The notes below the pieces were generated by a model that was not told the origin of the DNA, did no database searches, and saw only the letters and a list, made by a program, of their open reading frames with translations. Shown piece by piece: positions 9,128 through 18,365 of a DNA stretch of 64,000 nt. The translations under genes were made by a program, and so were the position numbers. The stretch is taken from positions 1 through 64,000 of the forward strand of contig JAFTVI010000012.1 in the NCBI GenBank assembly GCA_017465825.1. Reading direction: 5' to 3'. Numbering within the stretch: the first letter of the stretch is position 1; every line of letters begins with the position of its first letter. The stretch is from Clostridia bacterium. Lineage in GTDB: Bacteria > Bacillota > Clostridia > Oscillospirales > Acutalibacteraceae.

Positions 9128-9156
9128 AGTATAGCACAGTTCAATACGGATTGCAA
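9128..9156 (-). promoter_or_regulatory. Sigma-A promoter of the rimP-nusA-infB operon
   Basis: Minus-strand -35 TTGCAA (9151-9156) and -10 TATACT (9128-9133) separated by 17 bp. The predicted start is about 70 nt upstream of the rimP TTG codon, leaving room for the leader hairpin. Confidence 0.7.
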
Positions 9157-9199
9157 GTGTTTTTGTAAAAAATTTTTCAAAATAGATAAAACAAAAGGC

Positions 9200-9228
9200 T
9201 TGTAATGTTTACTGATAAAATGTATAAT
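9200..9228 (+). promoter_or_regulatory. Sigma-A promoter of the mreBCD cluster
   Basis: TTGTAA (9200-9205), 17-bp spacer, TATAAT (9223-9228). It lies 160 bp upstream of mreB, and a stem-loop repeat (9257-9361) is inserted between the promoter and the gene, so the mreB transcript would carry this hairpin in its leader. Confidence 0.65.
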
Positions 9229-9256
9229 AAGATGATTAATTATAATTTAAGTGAAC

Positions 9257-9361
9257 AATTAGTAATGAGAAATGAGCAATGACGGAAAGGGCGTTGCCCT
9301 TTAACCCATTTTTAATCAAGCCCGCAGGGCTTCCTTAATTGCTCACTGCTCACTGCTAATT
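9257..9361. repeat. Dispersed stem-loop element, copy A
   Basis: The arms are imperfect inverted repeats with a 7-nt period (left AATTAGTAATGAG..., right ...CTCACTGCTAATT). The core holds two GC-rich mini-hairpins, AAAGGGC/GCCCTTT and AAGCCC/GGGCTT with loop GCA. Related elements occur at 21977, 44219, 46691 and 55451. It occupies the mreB leader. No coding potential. Confidence 0.8.
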
Positions 9362-9387
9362 ACACATTTTAATCGGAAGGTGTAAAA

Positions 9388-10383
9388 ATGCTTTTTTCAC
9401 AGGATATAGGTATAGATTTAGGTACATCAAACACTCTTGTATACTCAAAAGGCAAGGGTATTATTATAAGAGAGCCCTCTGTTGTTGCTCTTGATGTAAG
9501 GGAAACACCGTCAACTCTCGTTGCCGTAGGTGCAGAGGCGAAAACGATGATAGGCAGAACACCCGGCTCAATCACGGCGGAAAGACCTATCAAAAACGGC
9601 GTTATTGCCGACTATGAAATGACTGCGGATATGCTCCGTGAGCTTATCAAAAAGGCTCAGGGCAATTCACTTTTCAACAGAGCAAGGGTTCTGCTCTGCA
9701 TCCCCTCAGGCGTTACAGAGGTTGAACGCAAGGCTGTTCACGATGCGGCAAGAAATGCGGGCGCACGGTACGTAAGCCTTATTGAGGTTCCTATGGCGGC
9801 GGCAATAGGTGCAGGTCTGCCTGTTGGTGAGCCTGTGGGCAGTATGATTGCAGACCTCGGTGCAGGCACATCAGAGGTTGCGGTTGTGTCATTGGGTGAT
9901 ATCGTTGCATCAAATTCTGTCCGTGTTGGCGGTGACGATATGGACGATGCAATCATCGCTTACATAAGAAGAAAACACAATCTGCTTATCGGTGAAAGAA
10001 CGGCAGAGGATATAAAAATCAAAATCGGCTCCGCATACCCTTACGACGGTGAAGCTGCAATCAATATCAAGGGCAGAAACCTTGTTGACGGTCTTCCCAA
10101 AAACGTGGAAATCACTTCCGCAGAGGTAAGAGAGGCTATTTCCGACTGCGTAAACCAGATTGTCGATATGATTTGTGACACTCTTGACAAAACTCCTCCC
10201 GAGCTTGCGTCCGATATCCTTGACAGAGGTATTACTCTCTCAGGCGGTACGGCTATGCTCAGAGGCTTTGATAAGCTGTTGTCGCAGGTTACGAAGATGC
10301 CCGTTAAGGTGTGTGCAAATCCTCTTGACTGTGTAGCAATCGGTACAGGTAAGTGTCTTGAGAAAAATGTCCCCGGAATTTAA
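9388..10383 (+). CDS. mreB: Rod shape-determining protein MreB/Mbl
   Basis: Actin-like cytoskeletal ATPase that guides lateral wall synthesis at the membrane. 331 residues with the phosphate-1 motif [12 protein letters not shown] at 7-18, the phosphate-2 block [13 protein letters not shown] near 152-164 and the adenosine motif [10 protein letters not shown] near 287-296. The ATG is preceded by GGAAGGTG. First gene of mreBCD-PBP2-minD. MreB and Mbl paralogues cannot be separated by eye; the operon position favours MreB. Confidence 0.95.
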   Translation: MLFSQDIGIDLGTSNTLVYSKGKGIIIREPSVVALDVRETPSTLVAVGAEAKTMIGRTPGSITAERPIKNGVIADYEMTADMLRELIKKAQGNSLFNRARVLLCIPSGVTEVERKAVHDAARNAGARYVSLIEVPMAAAIGAGLPVGEPVGSMIADLGAGTSEVAVVSLGDIVASNSVRVGGDDMDDAIIAYIRRKHNLLIGERTAEDIKIKIGSAYPYDGEAAINIKGRNLVDGLPKNVEITSAEVREAISDCVNQIVDMICDTLDKTPPELASDILDRGITLSGGTAMLRGFDKLLSQVTKMPVKVCANPLDCVAIGTGKCLEKNVPGI

Positions 10384-10394
10384 AGGATAATAAA

Positions 10395-11240
10395 ATGAAA
10401 AATTTTTTTAAGAGTACAAAATTCAAGGTTATAATATGCGTGCTGACAGCGTTGCTGTGCGGTATGCTCATTGCCGCCTTTACAAGCACCTCGGAATCTC
10501 CCGTAACGAGCATTGCAGGCGTGATTTATAAGCCTTTTCAGAAGGCGGCGGCGTATATAGTTGAAAAAACTCAGGACTGGCAAGGCTCTTTTGTTTCTTC
10601 TTCCGAATATAAAGAACAGGTCAAAGAGCTTGAATCCGATATTCTTGAATATAACGAAAAGCTTGTTGACTACGAGCGCACAAAGCAGAAGCTTGAGTCA
10701 TACGAGGCTATGCTCGGCGTAAAAAACGAAAATCCCGACTATGAGCTTGTTTCAGCTTCCGTAATTTCAAAAAATACCGCTGATGCATATGATTCTGTCA
10801 CACTCGATAAGGGTTCAACGTCGGGTATTGAAGTTAATGACCCCGTTGTGTACGGTGAAAATGTTATAGGTATAGTAAAAGAAGTAGGTCTTGCAACCTG
10901 TGTTGTAAAAACCGTTCTTGACCCGTCCGTCAATATCAGCGTTTACGAAATCAAATCAAGAGAAAGCGGCTATTCAAATACTACCGCCTCACTTTCTTAT
11001 GAAGGACTTTGCAGAATGTCGGGTCTTTCAAAGGAAACCTCTGTTGCCGCAGGCGGAATCGTATGCACCTCGGGTCTTGGCGGAAATTTCCCCCGTGACC
11101 TTGTTGTGGGTACTGTTACCGTGCTTAAAAGCGAAGAAACGGATATGTCCGTATACGCTGTTATTGAACCTGCGGTTGATGTAAGAGCAGTTAACGATGT
11201 TTTTGTTATAACCGATTTTATAAGTGATGTTGAGTCATAA
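10395..11240 (+). CDS. mreC: Rod shape-determining protein MreC
   Basis: Bitopic membrane protein linking MreB to periplasm-side wall enzymes such as PBP2. 281 residues: a transmembrane segment at about 10-28, a coiled-coil stretch near 70-110, then the beta-rich MreC domain with VISKNTADAYDSVTLDKGSTSGI, a typical family sequence region. It starts 11 bp after mreB and is followed by mreD after 16 bp. Normal length and context. Confidence 0.93.
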   Translation: MKNFFKSTKFKVIICVLTALLCGMLIAAFTSTSESPVTSIAGVIYKPFQKAAAYIVEKTQDWQGSFVSSSEYKEQVKELESDILEYNEKLVDYERTKQKLESYEAMLGVKNENPDYELVSASVISKNTADAYDSVTLDKGSTSGIEVNDPVVYGENVIGIVKEVGLATCVVKTVLDPSVNISVYEIKSRESGYSNTTASLSYEGLCRMSGLSKETSVAAGGIVCTSGLGGNFPRDLVVGTVTVLKSEETDMSVYAVIEPAVDVRAVNDVFVITDFISDVES

Positions 11241-11256
11241 TTTTTTGGAGTAATTT

Positions 11257-11799
11257 ATGTTCAGATTGGAAGGCTTGCCTGTTGTTATAAAAAGAATACT
11301 GCTGTTTGCCATTGTGGTTGTTGCCGCAATGCTTCAGAATACAGACGGCTTGCTGCCCGTCATTTTCGGTGCGCGTATTATTTTGCTTATCCCTGTTGTG
11401 GTTTGCATAGGTATGTGTGAGGGGGAAATGTCAGGTCTTGTTTACGGTCTTATCGGCGGTGCATTCTGGGATGTCTGCGCCTCTGGAATTGATGGCTTTC
11501 ACGGCTTTTATCTGGCTTTCATAGGCTGTCTTTCGGGCATTCTTGTACATTTTATAATGAGAAACCGTCTGCTTACACAGTATTGCATATGCACCGTATC
11601 GGCTGTATTTTATTGTGTATTCTATTGGTTTGCAACCGTTTATTCACAGGTCGGTGATATGAATTACAGTAAGCTGCTGGGATTTTATCTGCCCGGTGCC
11701 GTAATAACAACTGCATTTTCATTTATCGTATATTTTATAATCAGGTTTATCTGCAGCTCTCTTAAGGAAAAAGAGCCGCGAATCAACAGTGTGAGGTGA
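11257..11799 (+). CDS. mreD: Rod shape-determining protein MreD
   Basis: A 180-residue polytopic membrane protein with five or six hydrophobic segments, typical of MreD, which completes the MreBCD elongation scaffold. An in-frame GGAG site precedes the ATG. The family call rests on size, topology, motifs such as ALAFIGCLSGI-like helices, and its place between mreC and a class B PBP. Confidence 0.88.
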   Translation: MFRLEGLPVVIKRILLFAIVVVAAMLQNTDGLLPVIFGARIILLIPVVVCIGMCEGEMSGLVYGLIGGAFWDVCASGIDGFHGFYLAFIGCLSGILVHFIMRNRLLTQYCICTVSAVFYCVFYWFATVYSQVGDMNYSKLLGFYLPGAVITTAFSFIVYFIIRFICSSLKEKEPRINSVR

Positions 11800-11806
11800 G
11801 GACATT

Positions 11807-13903
11807 TTGAGAAAAAACAAAAAAGATCTGCGAGTGGGCATAATGTCCTCTCTTTTCGTGCTTATACTTATGGTTTACAGCGTAGTGCTGATAAAGGCTG
11901 TTGTTATTGATGAGGACAGCGGCAATTCCGTATCAAAATATGAGGTCGTTGTTGACGGCACGAGAGGTGAAATTCTTGACCGCAACGGCGTAACACTCGT
12001 TTCCAACAGACAGGGTAACAGCATCAAATTCAATGCGGCGCTGTTTCCGTCGCAGTCAAAAAATGCAGAACGAAATGAAATTATTTACACTCTTATAGAG
12101 CTTTGTGAATCAAAAAATGAAGAATGGACGGATAATCTGCCCATAATATATAATGAATTAGGTGAACTTGTGTTTGAAGAGGACAGGGAAACCGATATCA
12201 AGGGTCTTAAATCCTCAAATATGCTCAATCTCAACTCCTACGCAACTGCAAAAAACTGCCTTGATGCGCTTGTGGATATGTATGACCTGCAGGATTATGA
12301 CGAGGAAACAGCGAGAAAAATTGCATCCGTAAGGTATGAAATGTGGCGCACAGGCTATTCAATAACAAATCCCTACACCTTTGCTCAGGATGTTTCCAAT
12401 GAAACAGTGTCCATTATCAAAGAAAAAAGCGAATTTTTCAAGGGTGTTGAAATTGAAATTGAAGCCTACCGTGAATACACGGACAGCGCTCTTGCTCCGC
12501 ATACCATAGGTATTATCGGAGCTATCAACAGCGACGAATACACAAAATATAACGAATCTCTTAATGAAATGCTCGAAAGCACGGATTATACCGATGAGGA
12601 AAAGGCGGAGCTCAGCCGCAACAGCTATTCCGTTACCGATTATATAGGTAAATTCGGCATTGAATCCGCTATGGAAACGTATCTGCGCGGCAGTAAGGGT
12701 GTAAAATCCATTACAATCGACAGTGAGGGCAATGTAAACAGCGAATACACCGTAAATCCCGAACAGGGCGATACTGTTGTGCTTACAGTTGAATCAGGCT
12801 TGCAGAGAGTTGCACAGAATTCACTTGAAAAGAGAATACAGGAGCTCTGGGCAACCTCATCATCGGAGCTTGATGCGGCGGGCGCAGTTGTTGTTCTTGA
12901 CGTTGATACGGGTGAAATTCTTGCAAGCGCATCCTATCCCACCTATGACCTTTCCGAGTATTTTGAAAAGTACGATGAATTGCTTGAAGCAGACGGCAAT
13001 CCGCTTGTCAACAGAGCCTTGCAGAGCACCTACGAGCCCGGCTCCACTATGAAGCTTTCAACGGCTCTTGCGGGTCTTGAAGAGAAATCAATCGACTCGG
13101 AAACCACATATTACTGCAACAGCGTTTTTGAATACTTCGACGTTACCTTCGGCTGTCTGCATTCACACGGCTATCTTGACGTTGAAAATGCACTTGAGGA
13201 ATCCTGCAATATCTTTTTCTATAACGTAGGCGAAAGCCTTGGTATAGACGTTATGAACTCCTACAGCTCAAAGCTCGGTCTGGGGCAGAAAACAGGTGTC
13301 GAAATTTCCGAATCAACGGGAATTCTCGCAGGCAGAGCGTACAGAGAATCCATAGGCTCAACCTGGCAGATGGGCGATACCATTCAGGCAGGTATCGGTC
13401 AGTCAGATAACCTTTTTACCATTATTCAGCTTGCAAACTACTGTGCTACCATTGCCAATAACGGCACAAGATACAAGTGCCACTATGTAAAATATATTAT
13501 GTCTGACGATCACAGAGAAATCATTTATGAGGCTGAGCCTGAAATCGTTGAACAGACGGGCATTTCACAGGCATCTATTGATATTGTAAAGCAGGGTATG
13601 CTTGCTGTTACCACCACAGGCTCCTGTGCTTCCGCATTCTCAAAAATTCCTGAAAAAGTAGGCGCAAAAACAGGTACTACTCAGGTTAAAAGGGTTATCG
13701 ACGGCAGAGTTGTTGAGGGTAATAACGGTCTTAACATATCCTTTGCTCCCTATGACACCCCCGAAATTGCAGTTGCCGTTATTATTGAAAATGTGGACAG
13801 CGGTACTGCAACCGCAACCGTTGCGGCAGACATTTATGAGTATTATTTCTCAACAAAAAATCAGGTGTCAGACGCACAGAATACAAATCAACTTTTAAGA
13901 TAA
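11807..13903 (+). CDS. Class B penicillin-binding protein (PBP2-like transpeptidase)
   Basis: D,D-transpeptidase that cross-links peptidoglycan during elongation. 698 residues: an N-terminal membrane anchor (about 12-30), a PBP dimerisation domain beginning VDGTRGEILDRNG, and a penicillin-binding domain with the active-site tetrad STMK near 412, SCN near 469 and KTG near 619. The start codon is TTG at 11807 behind GAGGTGAGG, with no closer ATG. Encoded 8 bp after mreD, so it is the elongasome PBP2 in role; its RodA partner is not in the cluster. Confidence 0.93.
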   Translation: MRKNKKDLRVGIMSSLFVLILMVYSVVLIKAVVIDEDSGNSVSKYEVVVDGTRGEILDRNGVTLVSNRQGNSIKFNAALFPSQSKNAERNEIIYTLIELCESKNEEWTDNLPIIYNELGELVFEEDRETDIKGLKSSNMLNLNSYATAKNCLDALVDMYDLQDYDEETARKIASVRYEMWRTGYSITNPYTFAQDVSNETVSIIKEKSEFFKGVEIEIEAYREYTDSALAPHTIGIIGAINSDEYTKYNESLNEMLESTDYTDEEKAELSRNSYSVTDYIGKFGIESAMETYLRGSKGVKSITIDSEGNVNSEYTVNPEQGDTVVLTVESGLQRVAQNSLEKRIQELWATSSSELDAAGAVVVLDVDTGEILASASYPTYDLSEYFEKYDELLEADGNPLVNRALQSTYEPGSTMKLSTALAGLEEKSIDSETTYYCNSVFEYFDVTFGCLHSHGYLDVENALEESCNIFFYNVGESLGIDVMNSYSSKLGLGQKTGVEISESTGILAGRAYRESIGSTWQMGDTIQAGIGQSDNLFTIIQLANYCATIANNGTRYKCHYVKYIMSDDHREIIYEAEPEIVEQTGISQASIDIVKQGMLAVTTTGSCASAFSKIPEKVGAKTGTTQVKRVIDGRVVEGNNGLNISFAPYDTPEIAVAVIIENVDSGTATATVAADIYEYYFSTKNQVSDAQNTNQLLR

Positions 13904-13916
13904 CAGAGGACGGAAT

Positions 13917-14660
13917 ATGGCAGAAAAAATATTGATAGCATCAGGCAAGGGCGGAGTAGGAAAGTCAACATTCAGCGTGTTTCTTGCGAAAAATCTTGCC
14001 GGCAAGGACAAAAAGGTGCTTGTTATCGACTCGGATACCGGACTCGGCTCCCTTGATATACTTTTCGGCGTTCCGGATAAGGTTGTAAATTCCTGGGCAG
14101 ATGTTATTGCCGATGGATGTGATGCAAAACAGGCAGTGCTTGAAATCAGCACAAATCTTTATCTTATGCCCTCTCCCCGATTTTTTGAGGGGGAGATTCC
14201 CGATGATATTTTTAAAAACATAACCCGACAGCTTGATGATGAATACGATGTTGTTATCATTGATGCATCAGCAGGAATCGACGATAATTTAAAACGCTGT
14301 GCATATGCCTGTGACAGAGCAATCTTTGTTGCAACCGCAGATGAGATTTCCGTTCGCTGTGCGGCATCTGCGGCTATAGAAGTGCAGAAGCACGGCATTT
14401 TATACGACGATATGCGTATTGTCATTAACAGGTATGTAAAAAAGGCGGCTCTTAAAAGCAAGCTGCTCAATATCGACGGCGTTATTGACAAAACGGGTAT
14501 CAGCCTTCTGGGTATTCTTCCCGAGGATAAAAAAGTACCCTTTATGTCAGTTACAAACGATACACCGTCTTCTAAAAGCGTGTTTATCGGCGCTGTTGAC
14601 AGAATTGCAGACCGTATGCTGGGTAAAAATGTACCGCTTAATTTTAAAAAATTTAAATAA
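13917..14660 (+). CDS. minD: MinD/ParA-family ATPase, atypical MinD
   Basis: Deviant Walker A ATPase; MinD positions the division-site inhibitor MinC. Visible motifs are SGKGGVGKST (residues 9-18, with the signature lysine), VIDSDTGLGSLDILFG near 39-54 and VVIIDASAGID near 115-125. At 247 residues it is slightly shorter than typical MinD (about 265), and the usual C-terminal amphipathic membrane-targeting helix is not obvious: the protein ends NVPLNFKKFK. No minC or minE adjoins. It might be a MinD that has lost partners or a related positioning ATPase. Confidence 0.82.
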   Translation: MAEKILIASGKGGVGKSTFSVFLAKNLAGKDKKVLVIDSDTGLGSLDILFGVPDKVVNSWADVIADGCDAKQAVLEISTNLYLMPSPRFFEGEIPDDIFKNITRQLDDEYDVVIIDASAGIDDNLKRCAYACDRAIFVATADEISVRCAASAAIEVQKHGILYDDMRIVINRYVKKAALKSKLLNIDGVIDKTGISLLGILPEDKKVPFMSVTNDTPSSKSVFIGAVDRIADRMLGKNVPLNFKKFK

Positions 14661-14765
14661 TAATATAAATAATAAAAAATTATTGTTGAAAATTGAGTAA
14701 ATTTATGGTATAATTGCATCCTTAGAAGATTAAAAATAAAAAATTATGGAAAGACGGTGCAGAAA

Positions 14766-15173
14766 ATGAATATAGCATTAATCGCGCATGACTCAAAAAA
14801 AGAACTTATGACTCAGTTCTGTATAGCTTATTGCGGAATTTTAAGTCATCACAATTTGTGTGCTACAGGCACCACCGGCAGACTTGTTTCTGAATCTACC
14901 GGTCTTGAGATTACGCGCTTTATGGGCGGCTCACAGGGTGGCGTTCAGCAGATTGCATCAAGAATCCAATGTAACGAAATCGACCTTCTTCTCTTCTTCC
15001 GTGACCCGTTGACTGCTAAGCCTCACGAGCCTAACGAAACATCCATTTTAAGGCTTTGTGACGTTCATAATATCCCCGTTGCCACAAATATCGCAACTGC
15101 TGAATGTCTTATTATGGGCTTGCAGAGAGGCGATCTTGATTGGCGTGATATTGTAAATCCGAAAAATAAATAA
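14766..15173 (+). CDS. mgsA: Methylglyoxal synthase
   Basis: Converts dihydroxyacetone phosphate to methylglyoxal and phosphate, a glycolytic bypass under phosphate limitation. The N-terminus MNIALIAHDSKKELM, the catalytic-site block ATGTTGRL, GGSQGGVQQI, FFRDPLTAKPHEPN and RLCDVHNIPVATNIATAE match the family closely. Start set at the ATG at 14766 because the product then aligns with known MgsA N-termini; a GTG three codons earlier lacks spacing for a ribosome-binding site. In related Clostridia mgsA closes the mreBCD-minCDE-rodA cluster, which explains its place here. Confidence 0.95.
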   Translation: MNIALIAHDSKKELMTQFCIAYCGILSHHNLCATGTTGRLVSESTGLEITRFMGGSQGGVQQIASRIQCNEIDLLLFFRDPLTAKPHEPNETSILRLCDVHNIPVATNIATAECLIMGLQRGDLDWRDIVNPKNK

Positions 15174-15180
15174 AAAACTA

Positions 15181-15212
15181 CACAAAGGCGGCGCAAGTCG
15201 TCTTTGTTTGTG
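15181..15212 (+). terminator. Hairpin between mgsA and hisS
   Basis: ACAAAGGCGGC and GTCGTCTTTGT pair into an 11-bp stem with a GCAA loop directly after mgsA. It is followed by TTGTGAAT, not a clean T-run, so termination efficiency is uncertain. No T-box features (specifier loop, antiterminator bulge) are recognisable upstream of hisS. Confidence 0.5.
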
Positions 15213-15228
15213 AATAAAGAGGTAGACT

Positions 15229-16560
15229 ATGGCACTATTAACCAAAGCTGTAAGAGGCACGGGTGACGTCCTTCCCGCAAACAGCTATAAGAACAGATTT
15301 ATCGAATCAACTATGCTCGAAATCGCAGGTAACTTCGGTTTTAAGGAAATCAGAACTCCTGTTTTTGAGCACACGGAGCTTTTTAACCGCTCCGTCGGCG
15401 AGACCACAGACGTTGTACAGAAAGAGATGTACACTTTCGACGATAACGGCGGCAGATCCATCACTCTCAAACCCGAGGGTACTGCAGGTGCGGTAAGAGC
15501 TTTTCTCGAGCACGGACTTTATAACGAGCCCATGCCCCAGAAGTATTCCTACGTAACACCCTGTTACCGCTACGAAAAGCCTCAGGCAGGCAGACTGCGT
15601 GAGTTTCATCAGTTCGGCGTTGAATGCTTCGGTGCGGATGCCCCTTCGGCAGATGCAGAGGTTATCGCACTTGCAAAAAATATTTTCGATTTCTTCGGTA
15701 TTGATGATTTACATCTTGAAATAAACTCGATCGGCTGTCCCGAATGCAGAAAGAATTATCAGAATGCATTAAAGGCATATTTCAGCGAGAAAAAGGGTGA
15801 GCTTTGCGAAACCTGCAACGGCAGGCTTGACCGCAATCCTATGCGTATTCTCGACTGCAAAAGCCCGATTTGCTCGGTAATAGCCGCAGATGCACCGAAA
15901 ATTCTTGACTACATCTGCGATGACTGTGCGGCTCACTTTGCAAAGGTGCAGAAGTACCTTGATGTAATGGGTATTGAGTATACAGTCAATCCCTCAATCG
16001 TAAGAGGACTTGACTATTATACAAGAACTGTTTTTGAGTTTGTAACAGGCTCAATCGGCGCACAGAGCACAGTCTGCGGCGGCGGCAGATACGACGGTCT
16101 TGTTGAAGAGCTGGGCGGTCCAAAAACAGCGGCTTGCGGCTTTGCTGTGGGACTTGAGCGCTTTATGATGCTTCTTGAAGCAAGAAATATTGAGCTTCCC
16201 GCTGAGAATCCCGTTGATCTGTATATCGCGTCTATGAGCGATGACGCAAACCTTGTTGCCGCAAAGCTTGCATCCGAAGTGAGAGAGACCGGCGTTGCCT
16301 GTCTTTTCGATACAGTCGGCAGGTCACTTAAAGCGCAGATGAAATACGCAAACAAAACGGGCGTACTTTTCACCGTTGTTCTCGGTTCGGACGAAATTGA
16401 AAAAGGCGTTGCAAAGGTAAAATGTATGGCAGACGGCACAGAAACCGAAATCGAGCTTGAAGATTTTGCAAATAACTTTATTAAAATCTCAATAGACAAA
16501 GCTATGGAAAGTCTTACTCCGGATGACGGTGCAGTAAACTTTTTAGGAGGACTTAACTAA
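15229..16560 (+). CDS. hisS: Histidine--tRNA ligase
   Basis: Class II aminoacyl-tRNA synthetase charging tRNA-His. 443 residues with motif 1 in the N-terminal region, motif 2 YRYEKPQAGRLREFHQFGVE near 111-130, the histidine-specific GLDYYTRTVFEF near 262-273, and motif 3 GGGRYDGL...GFAVGLER. A C-terminal anticodon-binding domain follows. AAGAGGT precedes the ATG. It overlaps aspS by one base (TAATG), the common hisS-aspS pair of Firmicutes. Confidence 0.97.
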   Translation: MALLTKAVRGTGDVLPANSYKNRFIESTMLEIAGNFGFKEIRTPVFEHTELFNRSVGETTDVVQKEMYTFDDNGGRSITLKPEGTAGAVRAFLEHGLYNEPMPQKYSYVTPCYRYEKPQAGRLREFHQFGVECFGADAPSADAEVIALAKNIFDFFGIDDLHLEINSIGCPECRKNYQNALKAYFSEKKGELCETCNGRLDRNPMRILDCKSPICSVIAADAPKILDYICDDCAAHFAKVQKYLDVMGIEYTVNPSIVRGLDYYTRTVFEFVTGSIGAQSTVCGGGRYDGLVEELGGPKTAACGFAVGLERFMMLLEARNIELPAENPVDLYIASMSDDANLVAAKLASEVRETGVACLFDTVGRSLKAQMKYANKTGVLFTVVLGSDEIEKGVAKVKCMADGTETEIELEDFANNFIKISIDKAMESLTPDDGAVNFLGGLN

Positions 16561-18335
16561 TGGAATTTATGACAGGTCTTAAAAGGACAGACTATTGCGG
16601 CGATTTGAGAATTGCCGATGCCGGCAGAAAAGTTACTCTCTGCGGCTGGGTTCAGCGTCAGAGAGATTTAGGTTCACTTATATTTATCGATCTTCGTGAC
16701 AGAACAGGTATCATTCAGCTTGCATTTGACGAAAACACCGATAAGGCAGTTTTTGAAAAAGCATTTTCAGCAAGAAGTGAGTATGTTCTTGCCGCAGTAG
16801 GTACTGTAAGAGAGCGTTCCGCGAAAAATACAGATATCCCCACAGGTGAAATTGAAATTCAGGTTGAGGAACTGAGAGTTCTTGCAAAGAGCGAAACTCC
16901 TCCCTTTGAAATTGTGGAGAATTGCCCCACAGCAGAAACAACAAGACTTAAATACAGATACCTTGACCTGAGAAGACCCGACCTGCAGAAGAATATCCTT
17001 CTCCGTAACAAGGTTATGAAGATTACGAGAGATTACTTCTACGAAAACGGCTTTATTGAGATTGAAACACCTATGCTTATGAAGTCCACTCCCGAAGGCG
17101 CAAGAGATTTCCTTGTTCCCTCAAGACTTCACAACGGCAGTTTCTATGCTCTTCCCCAGTCACCTCAGCTATACAAGCAGATTTCAATGGTTGCAGGCTT
17201 TGACAGATACATTCAGCTTGCACGTTGCTTCCGTGACGAGGACTTAAGAGCTGACAGACAGCCCGAATTTACACAGATCGACCTTGAAATGTCCTTTGTT
17301 GACGTTGAAGATGTGCTTGATATGATTGAAAAGTACATCCACAGAGTTTTCAAGGAAGCGATTGACGTTGACGTTCCCGAAAAGCTCCCCAGACTTACTT
17401 ATACAGAGGCTATGGAGCGTTACGGCTCGGATAAACCCGATACACGCTTTGATATGGAGCTTTACGACCTTTCAGAAGCGGTTGCAAGCAGTGAGTTTGT
17501 AGTGTTCAAATCTGCTATTGAGGCAGGCGGTACGGTAAGAGGTATTACCGCAAAGAACGCTGTTAAAACTCTTTCAAGAAAAGAGATCGACAAGCTCACC
17601 GAAACAGCAAAGGGCTTCGGCGCAAAGGGACTTGCCTGGATAAGAATGACTGACGACGGCATTGCATCTTCCTTTGCAAAGTTTATGACAGAGGATGAAA
17701 TGGCGGCTATACTCAAAAAAGCCGGCGCAGAAAAGGGCGACGTTGTGCTTATCGTTGCTGACAGAAAGAAGTCACTCGTTCTCTCCGTTCTCGGCGCACT
17801 CCGCTGTGAAGTTGCAAAGAAGCTCGATATTATCAAGCCCGGTTACAATTTCCTCTGGATTACGGAATTCCCCTTCTTCGATTGGGACGAGGACGCACAG
17901 CAGTTTGTTGCAATGCATCATCCTTTTACATCTCCTCTCGATGAATGTCTGCCTTATCTTGAAACAGACAAGGCATCCGTAAGAGCAAAGGCATACGACC
18001 TTGTTCTCAACGGCATTGAGCTTTCATCAGGCTCTATCCGTATTACAAACTCCGAGCTTCAGGACAGAATGTTTGCACTTCTCGGTCTTTCCAAGGAAGA
18101 GGCAAACGAGAAATTCGGTTTTCTTCTCGGTGCATTCAAGTACGGCGCACCCCCTCACGGCGGTATGGGTATCGGTCTCGACCGACTTGTTATGCAGATG
18201 ATTGGCGCAGAAAGCCTGCGTGATGTTATCGCATATCCCAAGCTTAAGGATGCAACAGAGCCTATGACAGACTGTCCTTCTCCCGTTGATAAGGAACAGC
18301 TTGATGTGCTCGGTATCGAAATCAAACAGCAGTAA
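16560..18335 (+). CDS. aspS: Aspartate--tRNA ligase
   Basis: Class II synthetase of 591 residues, bacterial-type with OB-fold anticodon domain (GWVQRQRDLGSLIFIDLRDR near 30-49), motif 1 with RYLDLRRPDLQ, motif 2 FRDEDLRADRQPEFTQ, a GAD insert domain at about 290-420 and motif 3 GIGLDRLVMQM near 538. The stop/start overlap with hisS and an internal AGGAGG at the hisS end indicate coupling. Whether it also charges tRNA-Asn cannot be told from motifs alone. Confidence 0.97.
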   Translation: MEFMTGLKRTDYCGDLRIADAGRKVTLCGWVQRQRDLGSLIFIDLRDRTGIIQLAFDENTDKAVFEKAFSARSEYVLAAVGTVRERSAKNTDIPTGEIEIQVEELRVLAKSETPPFEIVENCPTAETTRLKYRYLDLRRPDLQKNILLRNKVMKITRDYFYENGFIEIETPMLMKSTPEGARDFLVPSRLHNGSFYALPQSPQLYKQISMVAGFDRYIQLARCFRDEDLRADRQPEFTQIDLEMSFVDVEDVLDMIEKYIHRVFKEAIDVDVPEKLPRLTYTEAMERYGSDKPDTRFDMELYDLSEAVASSEFVVFKSAIEAGGTVRGITAKNAVKTLSRKEIDKLTETAKGFGAKGLAWIRMTDDGIASSFAKFMTEDEMAAILKKAGAEKGDVVLIVADRKKSLVLSVLGALRCEVAKKLDIIKPGYNFLWITEFPFFDWDEDAQQFVAMHHPFTSPLDECLPYLETDKASVRAKAYDLVLNGIELSSGSIRITNSELQDRMFALLGLSKEEANEKFGFLLGAFKYGAPPHGGMGIGLDRLVMQMIGAESLRDVIAYPKLKDATEPMTDCPSPVDKEQLDVLGIEIKQQ

Positions 18336-18365
18336 CATACTATTATAATAAAAAGGACTGATTTT

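Noticed and set aside
8919..9137. Leader peptide frame through the rimP leader hairpin
   Set aside because: An ATG lies near the predicted transcript start but has no ribosome-binding site and the frame simply overlaps rimP out of frame.
14485..14700. 71-residue frame inside minD
   Set aside because: Out-of-frame shadow of minD running into its AT-rich 3' flank.
15174..15228. T-box leader for hisS-aspS
   Set aside because: Only 55 bp are available and no T-box core or specifier loop is present.
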